A stretch of DNA of 64,000 bases from Marinobacter sp. C7 (lineage in GTDB: Bacteria > Pseudomonadota > Gammaproteobacteria > Pseudomonadales > Oleiphilaceae), in the NCBI RefSeq assembly GCF_022343555.1, contig NZ_JAKQZH010000002.1, positions 434,001-498,000 of the forward strand. The letters run 5' to 3'. The notes beneath the pieces were generated by a model, which saw nothing but the letters and a program-made list of their open reading frames with translations, made no database searches and was not told the origin of the DNA. Shown here piece by piece: positions 13,530 through 20,633 of this stretch. The position numbers were made by a program, and so were the translations under genes. Each line of letters opens with the position of its first letter. Within the stretch, counting starts at the first letter, position 1.

Positions 13530-14981
13530 ATGACATCTGCACAACATACCGTCGAAAAGATCGGCGGTACTTCCATGAGCAACTACGAGGCCGTTCGCGA
13601 CAATATCATTATTGGCAATCGCAGCAAGGACGACCTCTACCAGCGCATCTTCGTGGTGTCCGCCTACGGTGGCGTAACCAACGAGCTGCTCGAGCACAAG
13701 AAGACCGGCGAGCCGGGCGTGTATGCGCTGTTTGCGGATGCGGAGTCCGACTGGGCCTGGGGCGATGACCTCACCAAACTGGTGAAGTTCCTCACCGATA
13801 TCAACGGTGAGCTTTTTGAGGACCCCATGCTCAAGCAACAGGCGGACCAGTTCATCACCGATCGTATCGAGGGTGTTCGCGGCTGCCTGATCGACCTGCA
13901 GCGGTTGTGTTCCTACGGCCAGTTCCAGCTGGAGGAGCACCTGCTGACCGTCCGTGAGATGCTGGCGGGTATCGGCGAGGCCCACAGCGCCTTCAATACC
14001 GCGCTGAAGCTCCAGCAGGAAGGCATCAACGCCCGGTTTGTGGATCTGACCGGCTGGCGTGACAGCGAGCTGCTGCCGCTGGACGAGAAGCTCAAACAGG
14101 CTTTTGATGCCGTTGACCTGACCCGCGAGCTGCCGATCTGCACCGGCTATGCCCAGTGCAAGGAAGGCCTGATGCGGACCTTCGACCGCGGCTACAGCGA
14201 GATGACCTTCAGCCGGGTGGCGGTGATTACCAACGCCCGTGAAGCCATCATTCACAAGGAATACCACCTGAGCTCCGCCGACCCGAACATTGTGGGCGAA
14301 GACAAGGTCGTCCCCCTGGGGCGGACCAACTACGATGTGGCCGATCAGCTGGCCAACCTCGGGATGGAAGCCATTCACCCGAAAGCGGGCAAGGGCTTGC
14401 GCCAGAACGAGATTCCGCTGAGGGTGATGAACACGTTCGAACCGGAGCATACCGGCACCCTGATTACCGGTGATTACATCAGTGAAACGCCGCAGGTGGA
14501 AATCATTGCCGGGGCCAAGGGCGTGTTTGCTATCCAGGTGTTCGACCAGGATATGCAGGGTGAGCCGGGTTCTGATCGGAAGATCCTGGACGTCCTTAGC
14601 CGCTTCAAGGTGCGGTTCATGTCCAAGGACACCAACGCCAACACCATCACCCACTACGTGGACAGCACGCTCAAGCACGTCAAGCGTGTGGTCAAGGCAT
14701 TGAAGGAAGAATTCCCCAATGCCGAGATCAATACCCGCAAGGTGGCGCTGGTATCCGCGATCGGCAGCGACATGAAGATTCCGGGCATCCTGGCCCGGTC
14801 GGTCAAGTCGCTGTCAGATGAGGACATCAGTGTGCTGGCAATTCACCAGTGCATGCGTCAGGTGGATATACAGTTCGTTGTGGATGAGGACGACTACAAG
14901 AAGTCCATCAGTGCCCTGCACGCGGCCCTGATCGAGCCTCACAACCACGAATACGCCATTGTGGCGGCATCCATCGAGTAA
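13530..14981 (+). CDS. Ectoine-type aspartate kinase (Ask_Ect)
   Basis: This aspartokinase isoform feeds aspartyl phosphate into ectoine synthesis and is usually less feedback-inhibited. The 483-residue protein begins VEKIGGTSM (the KxGGTS nucleotide-binding motif of the amino-acid kinase fold), with an amino-acid kinase domain to about residue 330 and two ACT domains in the last 150 residues (motif around ALVSAIGSDM). It lies 51 bases after ectB in the same direction, in the place where ectC is found in most ectABC-ask operons. Co-expression with ectAB is assumed. Confidence 0.9.
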   Translation: MTSAQHTVEKIGGTSMSNYEAVRDNIIIGNRSKDDLYQRIFVVSAYGGVTNELLEHKKTGEPGVYALFADAESDWAWGDDLTKLVKFLTDINGELFEDPMLKQQADQFITDRIEGVRGCLIDLQRLCSYGQFQLEEHLLTVREMLAGIGEAHSAFNTALKLQQEGINARFVDLTGWRDSELLPLDEKLKQAFDAVDLTRELPICTGYAQCKEGLMRTFDRGYSEMTFSRVAVITNAREAIIHKEYHLSSADPNIVGEDKVVPLGRTNYDVADQLANLGMEAIHPKAGKGLRQNEIPLRVMNTFEPEHTGTLITGDYISETPQVEIIAGAKGVFAIQVFDQDMQGEPGSDRKILDVLSRFKVRFMSKDTNANTITHYVDSTLKHVKRVVKALKEEFPNAEINTRKVALVSAIGSDMKIPGILARSVKSLSDEDISVLAIHQCMRQVDIQFVVDEDDYKKSISALHAALIEPHNHEYAIVAASIE

Positions 14982-15243
14982 AGGATTACCCGCGGGTGGA
15001 ACCGGTCGCTCCGCTCGCAGGTAATGGAGGACGTCTTGCCTCCAGATCGGGCGCCCGGTCGGCCGGCTCACCCCTGGTGAGTTCTCATGGCCGGGCGCGG
15101 CCGATCACCTTCACCGTCTGACTTCCCATCCCCCTGGCCCCACTGACTGCCGGATTCCGCATTTACCCCTACAGCGCCAATCCGCCATTCCGCGCAAAAC
15201 GTATCTCCTGACGAACATTCTGACCCAGACCGGTACCATAGCC

Positions 15244-16242
15244 ATGCGAAAAGATGACAGGCTGGGACCGTCTCCGACTCTGCCCAACGATGGTGAAAGG
15301 GATTCCCTGGTCGGGCTGTACTTCAGGGATGCGTCCCGTTATCAGATCATGTCAGACGTTCAGGAACGTCGACTGTCCCGAAAACTGTCCCTGTGCTTCC
15401 GGGTTGTCAGCACCGAACTGGGGTTGCCGGAATCCACACCGCAGACCTTTCGCGAGGTGATCGGCAGTCTCGGCGATGCCTGCGCCTTCTCGACCCGTTG
15501 CCGTCGGGCTTACCATCTGGCGATGGCCTGCCGTCGCAAGCTGATCCAGAGCAACCTGCGCCTGGCCGTGCATATCGCCCGAAGGTACAACCAGCACGGG
15601 ATTCCCATGCCGGACCTGATTCAGGATGCCAATGTCGGGCTGATCAAGGCGGTGGAACGGTTTGATCCCACCAAAGGCTTTCGTTTCTCTACCTATGCCT
15701 ATTGGTGGATCAGCGAGGAAGTGAAACGCTGTCTGCAGCGCGGAACGCGGGTGGTTCACACGCCGGAAAATGTCGTGGACGAAATCCGCCAACTCCAGAA
15801 GGTGTCGCTCGGTCTGCATCAGCAGCTCGGGCGCACACCGTCACAGTCCGAGCTGGCCAGGGCGATGGAGGCGACGCCGTCGAGGATCGGTGAGTTGCGG
15901 GCTCTGGCGTCCCGGGAGGTGTCCACCGATATCCCGATCCTGGAGGATGGCTCGGCGACCATGGCGGATGCACTGCCGGCCGGAGAGCAGATGGCTCCGG
16001 ATCATCCGATGTTCCAGCGCGACCGGCGCAGTGAACTGCGCAGGATGCTGAGTGAGCTCAGTGAACGGGAGCGGGAGATACTGACGCGCCGATTCGGCCT
16101 CGGTCTGCCCGACCCGGAGACCTTGCAGGTGATTTCCGATGCTCTGGGTATCAGCCGGGAGCGGGTCCGCCAGATCGAGAAAGCTGCGCTGAGGAAGCTG
16201 CAAAGCCGGTTTGGTTCCGGCGAAACGGAAGCGGGCGCCTGA
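15244..16242 (+). CDS. RpoS-like sigma-70 family sigma factor
   Basis: This 332-residue sigma factor of the RpoD/RpoS group has a region 1.2-like segment (VGLYFRDASRYQIMS), region 2 (NLRLAVHIARRYNQHG, then DLIQDANVGLIKAVERFDPTKGFRFSTYAYWWI), region 3 and region 4 (LSEREREILTRRFGL, then LGISRERVRQIEKAAL). It lacks the long region 1.1 of RpoD and carries an insertion of about 30 residues before region 2.1, so it is an accessory group-2-type factor. It follows the ectoine genes by 262 bases; a link to osmotic or general stress is an inference from position only. That gap holds no clear gene or promoter. Confidence 0.85.
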   Translation: MRKDDRLGPSPTLPNDGERDSLVGLYFRDASRYQIMSDVQERRLSRKLSLCFRVVSTELGLPESTPQTFREVIGSLGDACAFSTRCRRAYHLAMACRRKLIQSNLRLAVHIARRYNQHGIPMPDLIQDANVGLIKAVERFDPTKGFRFSTYAYWWISEEVKRCLQRGTRVVHTPENVVDEIRQLQKVSLGLHQQLGRTPSQSELARAMEATPSRIGELRALASREVSTDIPILEDGSATMADALPAGEQMAPDHPMFQRDRRSELRRMLSELSEREREILTRRFGLGLPDPETLQVISDALGISRERVRQIEKAALRKLQSRFGSGETEAGA

Positions 16243-16253
16243 ACTCAGGCGCC
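16234..16253. terminator. Perfect palindromic hairpin across two convergent stop codons
   Basis: GGCGCCTGA and TCAGGCGCC flank two bases. The stem includes the stop codons of both the sigma factor gene and the convergent DUF3429 gene. It works as a stem on either strand; no long T-run is present. Confidence 0.5.
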
Positions 16254-16700
16254 GTGCAGAAGGAAGAACCAGGCGCCCACCGTTACCTGACACACCAGAA
16301 CGACCAGAGTGAGCACCAGCCGCATCCGCCGGTACCACGCCGGCCAATAGACCTTCATCCAGCGGGCGTCCACCAGATAGAGGGCCAGGTAGGTCAGGGT
16401 GTAAAGCACCACCTGCGCCGGCGTCGGTAGCAGGAGGCCAATGCCGGCCGTCACGAAAAAGGCCTGGCTCAGGAGCATGGTAACCGGTGGCGACAGCGGG
16501 TAGCAGCGGTTCTCCAGTTGCATGGAGATGGGCCAGTAGATGCCTGCCATGAACGCAAGGATGCCGGCGCTGTAGAGATAGAAATAGGCCAGGATCGCCA
16601 CGCTGTTTCCGGGCATCAGGAACAGACCGGTGGTACCGGCGATGAAGGGAATCAGCCCGGCGATCCCCACCAGTATCGCAAGACGTGCCACAGAAATCAC
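16245..16700 (-). CDS. DUF3429 family membrane protein
   Basis: This 151-residue protein has four or five membrane segments, resembling DUF3429 proteins (family call from memory of the pattern: AYFYLYSAGILAFMAGIYW and ALYLVDARWMKVYWPAWYRRMR). Function is unknown. It starts with GTG, overlapping the stop of the DUF6482 gene (GTGA), so the two are translationally coupled. Confidence 0.65.
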   Translation of the reverse strand: MISVARLAILVGIAGLIPFIAGTTGLFLMPGNSVAILAYFYLYSAGILAFMAGIYWPISMQLENRCYPLSPPVTMLLSQAFFVTAGIGLLLPTPAQVVLYTLTYLALYLVDARWMKVYWPAWYRRMRLVLTLVVLVCQVTVGAWFFLLHGA

Positions 16701-17002
16701 TGCTGCTGCCTCTGGATCCTGATTCTCATGGGTTCGATGCCGGTCGATGGCATGCCAACCATCTCGTGGTAGGCGGACGGATGCACCACGTGGGTTTCCC
16801 GGATATGAAACGATCCGAGGGTGTCCTGGATTTCCCAGGCACTGCGGAACAGGGCCGTTTGTGCCCTGGCATCGGACAGCAGGAGGGTCTGGTCGCCGAT
16901 CACGAGTCTGGCCATGTACTGCTGGCCTTCCAGCGAGAGAATTTCCAGCAGGTCAATGACCAGGCCGTTGGTGTTCCTGAGTTCTTCGAGCGTGATTCTC
17001 AC
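16697..17002 (-). CDS. DUF6482-like small protein
   Basis: This is a 101-residue soluble protein with no known function, similar in length and pattern to DUF6482 proteins of Marinobacter and Pseudomonas (the LVIGDQTLLLSDARAQ and VVHPSAYHEMVGMP segments). The GTG start has a GGAG ribosome site eight bases upstream. It is the first gene of a two-gene unit with the DUF3429 membrane protein. Confidence 0.6.
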   Translation of the reverse strand: MRITLEELRNTNGLVIDLLEILSLEGQQYMARLVIGDQTLLLSDARAQTALFRSAWEIQDTLGSFHIRETHVVHPSAYHEMVGMPSTGIEPMRIRIQRQQQ

Positions 17003-17059
17003 AATGACTCTCCGGAGTTGGTGTTACCCCGGTATTTACGCACCCCCGGCGCGACAGGA

Positions 17060-17641
17060 TCATCGGGCCAGGCGCGCGCATTCGTGATGTTGCGGACAGC
17101 CGGTCAGGTGGTCGTTGACCATGCCGGTTGCCTGCATGAAGGCGTAGACAATGGTCGGACCTACGAACGTGAACCCCTGTTTTTTCAGAGCCCGCGACAT
17201 GGCCTCGGATTCGCGGGTGGTGACGGGCACTTCGTCGAGCGTGCGCCACCGGTTCTGGATGGGCTGACCATCCACAAATGACCACAGGAAATCGGCAAAA
17301 TCCCGGCCCTGTTCCCGCAGTGCCAGATACCCCCTGGCATTGCGGATGATCGACTGCACTTTCAGGCGATTGCGGATGATCCCGGGGTCTGCCAGCAATT
17401 CCGCCACTTTGTCTTCGCCGTAGTGGACAATCCGTTCGGGGTCGAAACCGTCATAGGCGGCGCGGTAACCGTCCTGTTTGCGCAGAATCGTGATCCAGCT
17501 CAGACCGGCCTGCTGGCCGTCCAGACAGAGTTTCTCGAACAGGGCCCGATCGTCATATTCTGGTCTGCCCCAGACGGTGTCGTGGTAATGCACATAGAGC
17601 GGGTCGGTTCCACACCAGGGGCAGCGTCCGGATTCGGTCAT
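17060..17641 (-). CDS. tag: DNA-3-methyladenine glycosylase I (Tag)
   Basis: Tag excises 3-methyladenine from alkylated DNA, starting base-excision repair. The 193-residue protein shows the family's zinc site residues: RCPWCG at the start, YHDTVWG, and the C-terminal CPQHHECARL. The catalytic helix region (LCLDGQQAGLSWITILRKQ) is also present. I chose the ATG at 17641 because AGAGGAG lies just upstream; an in-frame extension to 17836 is not supported. It follows the PPTase gene with an 8-base gap. Confidence 0.93.
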   Translation of the reverse strand: MTESGRCPWCGTDPLYVHYHDTVWGRPEYDDRALFEKLCLDGQQAGLSWITILRKQDGYRAAYDGFDPERIVHYGEDKVAELLADPGIIRNRLKVQSIIRNARGYLALREQGRDFADFLWSFVDGQPIQNRWRTLDEVPVTTRESEAMSRALKKQGFTFVGPTIVYAFMQATGMVNDHLTGCPQHHECARLAR

Positions 17642-17649
17642 ATCTCCTC

Positions 17650-18438
17650 TCACCTGGTCTCGACTGGGGGATGAATGTTGCGGCGGATCCGGGGTTCCCA
17701 GGAGGTGTCCAGGCCTTTCGCCTCGCTCAGGCTGAAATCCTCGGCCGGCGGTTGCAGCAGCTGGATGGCAGGCCAGACGGGCAGATCGGTTGCCTCGGAT
17801 TGCTGCCAGACCAGTGTCACCAGGAAACCCTCGCATTCGTAACAGTTGGCCGACCAGTAGCCCTTGCTCTGGTCACCCTGCAGTTCGAATCCCTCCAGTA
17901 CCTCCAGGGTCTGCAGGTTGTTGGCAATGCCGCGGCCAGTGGCTTTCAGCCAGGCTTCCTTGAGGGTCCAGGTAACCAGGAAGTTGCGTGGATCATCGGC
18001 CCGGAACAGCCAATCCTGTTCCCTCGGTGTAAACCAGCGTTTCACCACCTTGTGCCATTGAGGGTGCCGCTGCAAGGGTTCGATGTCGATCCCCAGACCG
18101 GGCTCCGGGCTGGCCACGCAGGCCGAGAGACCATGGCTGTGACTCAGGGACAGGTAAAAGCCCGGTGGCTGCTCGGAGCGGTTCGGGCGGCCCGGTACCG
18201 GACGGCAGCCGGTGAGTGGTTCGCCACTGCTCCGGCTGATGGCCTGCCTGATCAGCCAGCGGCTGGTCAGGTATTCCCGTTTGCGGGGGCCGCCGAACTT
18301 GGCGACCGTCTTCCGTTCGTAGTCGGTAAGCCATCCGGGAATCACCGGGTCTTCGCCCGGCGTCTGGTGGCAAAGCCAGATCTGCGGCATCGGGGTCAAA
18401 AGCTGTTCACGGTTGGAGTCTTTGGATGAGCCAGCCAT
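17650..18438 (-). CDS. 4'-phosphopantetheinyl transferase (Sfp/Gsp type)
   Basis: This enzyme activates carrier-protein domains by adding the CoA-derived phosphopantetheine arm. The signature residues are visible: GIDIEPL (Mg2+-binding Asp/Glu, about residue 118) and WTLKEAWLKATG (about residue 155). At 262 residues it fits the longer Sfp-like group rather than AcpS. The ATG at 18438 has GAGGG upstream and overlaps the pdxH end by 32 bases; an ATG at 18390 would avoid the overlap but lacks a ribosome site. No NRPS or PKS gene lies in the window, so its target carrier protein is elsewhere. Confidence 0.85.
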   Translation of the reverse strand: MAGSSKDSNREQLLTPMPQIWLCHQTPGEDPVIPGWLTDYERKTVAKFGGPRKREYLTSRWLIRQAISRSSGEPLTGCRPVPGRPNRSEQPPGFYLSLSHSHGLSACVASPEPGLGIDIEPLQRHPQWHKVVKRWFTPREQDWLFRADDPRNFLVTWTLKEAWLKATGRGIANNLQTLEVLEGFELQGDQSKGYWSANCYECEGFLVTLVWQQSEATDLPVWPAIQLLQPPAEDFSLSEAKGLDTSWEPRIRRNIHPPVETR

Positions 18439-19042
18439 CGCCGTCCCTCACATACTCGAAGCGATCATGAAGCCGGCTTGGGCGCCCCTGCCAGAATTCG
18501 ATCCGTTCCGGAACCACCCGATAACCGCCCCAGAAACTCGGCAGCGGGACTTCACCGTCGGAAAACTTGCGTTTGATCTCGGCGACCTTCTGTTCCAGCA
18601 GACCGCGGGACGTTATGGCCTTGCTCTGCTCCGACACCCACGCGCCAAGCTGGCTACCCCGGGGGCGTGAGGCGAAGTAGCGCAGGGACTCGGCCTTGCT
18701 GACCTTTTCCACCGCGCCCTGGATCCGTACCTGCCGGTTAAGGCCTATCCACGGGAACAGCAGGGCCGCGCGGGGATTTTCGTCGATCTCCCGGGCCTTG
18801 CGACTGCCGTAATTGGTATAGAACACAAATCCCTGTTCATCGAAATACTTGAGCAGGACCGTGCGCAGGTCCGGCATGCCGTCCGTGCCGGTGGTCGCCA
18901 GAGACATGGCGTTCGGCTCCAGTATCCCCGCTGCCCGGGCATCGTCGAACCAGTGCTGGAACTGCCGGACAGGGTTGTCGTCCAGATGCTCCCGGTCCAG
19001 GCCCTCACTTTCGAAATCACGACGCATGTCGCCGATATCCAT
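18407..19042 (-). CDS. pdxH: Pyridoxamine/pyridoxine 5'-phosphate oxidase (PdxH)
   Basis: This FMN enzyme oxidises PNP/PMP to pyridoxal 5'-phosphate. The 211-residue protein shows the FMN-binding segment RTVLLKYFDEQGFVFYTNY, the VRIQGAVEKV strand, SRPRGSQLGAWVS and the C-terminal WGGYRVVPERIEFWQGRPSRLHDR, all classic PdxH. The start at 19042 has AGGAG eight bases upstream; the extension to 19081 is rejected. It leads the pdxH-PPTase-tag unit. Confidence 0.95.
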   Translation of the reverse strand: MDIGDMRRDFESEGLDREHLDDNPVRQFQHWFDDARAAGILEPNAMSLATTGTDGMPDLRTVLLKYFDEQGFVFYTNYGSRKAREIDENPRAALLFPWIGLNRQVRIQGAVEKVSKAESLRYFASRPRGSQLGAWVSEQSKAITSRGLLEQKVAEIKRKFSDGEVPLPSFWGGYRVVPERIEFWQGRPSRLHDRFEYVRDGDGWLIQRLQP

Positions 19043-19261
19043 CCACTTCTCCTCGTCTTGCCCAACCGCTGCCGTAACCATGTACGGGTACGGCCTTCGA
19101 GGATAACGGGTTAATGCGGTCGTGTCAGTCGCCTCCGAAGAGATGATCTGTTGGGTCTGGTTACATATCTATACATTTTTTTGAGAGCCGGTTCACAGTT
19201 TGCGCGTAAATCCTCCGGCTTGCAGGCGGCCTTTACACACGAACAGAGACGAGTACAGACA

Positions 19262-20548
19262 ATGATGACGCATTATGATCTATCACTTGTGGTTGCTTCT
19301 TACGTGGTGGCTGTACTGGCTGCTTACACGGCACTTTTCTTCGGGGCCAGGATTGGTTCGGCCGAGCAGGGCAAAAGACGGCAGTGGCTGCTGACCGGAG
19401 GCCTCGCGATGGGGACCGGTATCTGGACCATGCATTTTGTCGGCATGCGGGCGATGCCGATGGAGGTCGCCGTGACCTATGATACCGGGATGACCCTGGT
19501 GTCCTGGCTGGCCGCGGTTGTCGCCTCGGGGATCGCTTTGCACATCATTGGTCGTGAGAAGATCGGTGCCGGCGTGTTCACAGCCGCCGTGGTCATGATG
19601 TCCGCGGGCATCGTGATCATGCATTATCTGGGCATATACGCCATGAGAATGTCGGCGCCCCCGCTGATCGATGGCGTCTGGCTGACGATCTCGATTTTCA
19701 TCGCGGTGGCCGCCTCCGCTGCCGCTCTGGCGGTGTCCCGCAGAATCCGTAATCTTCATGGCGGCCGGGTGTCTGCCGCCCGGTTCGGTGCTGCCCTGAT
19801 CATGGCGGCGGCTATCTGCGGGATGCATTACTCCGGGATGCTCGCCATGACTTTCCCCGAGGGGGCACTGCCGGCGGCTGACAACGGGCTGCGCGGAGAC
19901 TGGATGGGAATCCCGGTGGCGCTGTTCTGCGCTGCGTTGCTGGCAGTCAGTGCGTTTGTCGCCGCTTTCGACGTCAAACAACAGCGGCAGCTGGTCCAGC
20001 AGAAAGCCGAGAAAGAGGCGCGCGTCGCCCGCATGGCCTTCCTGGACGCAGCGACCGGGCTGCCCAATCGCTCGGCCCTGGAACAGCGGCTACTGGCTAC
20101 TCTGGCCCTTGAGGATGCCCGGGAGCACCCCTTCGCCCTGATCTACCTGGATATCGCCAATTACCGCGAGCTATCGGGAAGCCTCGGGGCAGAGTCCATG
20201 AACAGTGTGCTCCGTGAGATCTCGGCGGCACTGAAACAACTGGCCCCGGAGCCGGTCTACCTGGCCCGTTACTCCGCAAGTACCTTTTTCCTCATGGTTC
20301 CGGAGTACTCCGATTCGGAATACGGCTTCATGTACAAGCGGTTGCGGGAGTTGGACCAGCGTATCGGAACGCCCGCCATGCCTGTGACCTGGCGAGCCGG
20401 CCAGTCGGTGTTCCCGCATACCGGCAACTCCAGTCGCAAGCTGATCCGGGCGGCAATGGTGCCCCGTGATGTCAGTCAAATCGGCCGATTCGACAACGTG
20501 AAGGCCGACCCGGACCTCGTTTTGCCGGGCCAGACGACCGCAAGCTGA
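19262..20548 (+). CDS. MHYT-domain sensor with degenerate GGDEF domain
   Basis: The N-terminal half (about 240 residues) has seven membrane helices carrying the MHYT repeats (TMHFVGMRAM, IMHYLGIYAMRM, GMHYSGMLAM), thought to bind copper and sense O2, CO or NO. The C-terminal half is a GGDEF-fold domain (AATGLPNRSALEQRL) but the catalytic GGDEF has become SASTF (in ARYSASTFFLMVP), so it should not make c-di-GMP. It may bind nucleotide or partner with a true cyclase. The start is the ATG at 19262 or 19265; an in-frame extension to 19151 is unlikely. The 19043-19261 gap holds only AT-rich promoter-like sequence. Confidence 0.85.
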   Translation: MMTHYDLSLVVASYVVAVLAAYTALFFGARIGSAEQGKRRQWLLTGGLAMGTGIWTMHFVGMRAMPMEVAVTYDTGMTLVSWLAAVVASGIALHIIGREKIGAGVFTAAVVMMSAGIVIMHYLGIYAMRMSAPPLIDGVWLTISIFIAVAASAAALAVSRRIRNLHGGRVSAARFGAALIMAAAICGMHYSGMLAMTFPEGALPAADNGLRGDWMGIPVALFCAALLAVSAFVAAFDVKQQRQLVQQKAEKEARVARMAFLDAATGLPNRSALEQRLLATLALEDAREHPFALIYLDIANYRELSGSLGAESMNSVLREISAALKQLAPEPVYLARYSASTFFLMVPEYSDSEYGFMYKRLRELDQRIGTPAMPVTWRAGQSVFPHTGNSSRKLIRAAMVPRDVSQIGRFDNVKADPDLVLPGQTTAS

Positions 20549-20633
20549 CAAATGGACGCCGGGCCGACTATCCTTGTGTCAGGCAGGGGGCTGTTACAGC
20601 CCCGGTTTCCCGCCGATCACAAAGGAGAGTTTC

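Noticed and set aside
12195..14678. Open 827-codon frame on the minus strand across ectB and ask
   Set aside because: It is exactly antisense to two well-identified genes, has no family resemblance, and arises from codon bias in GC-rich DNA.
14982..15243. Remnant of ectC after the aspartokinase gene
   Set aside because: No reading frame or EctC-like peptide in any frame of the 262-base gap.
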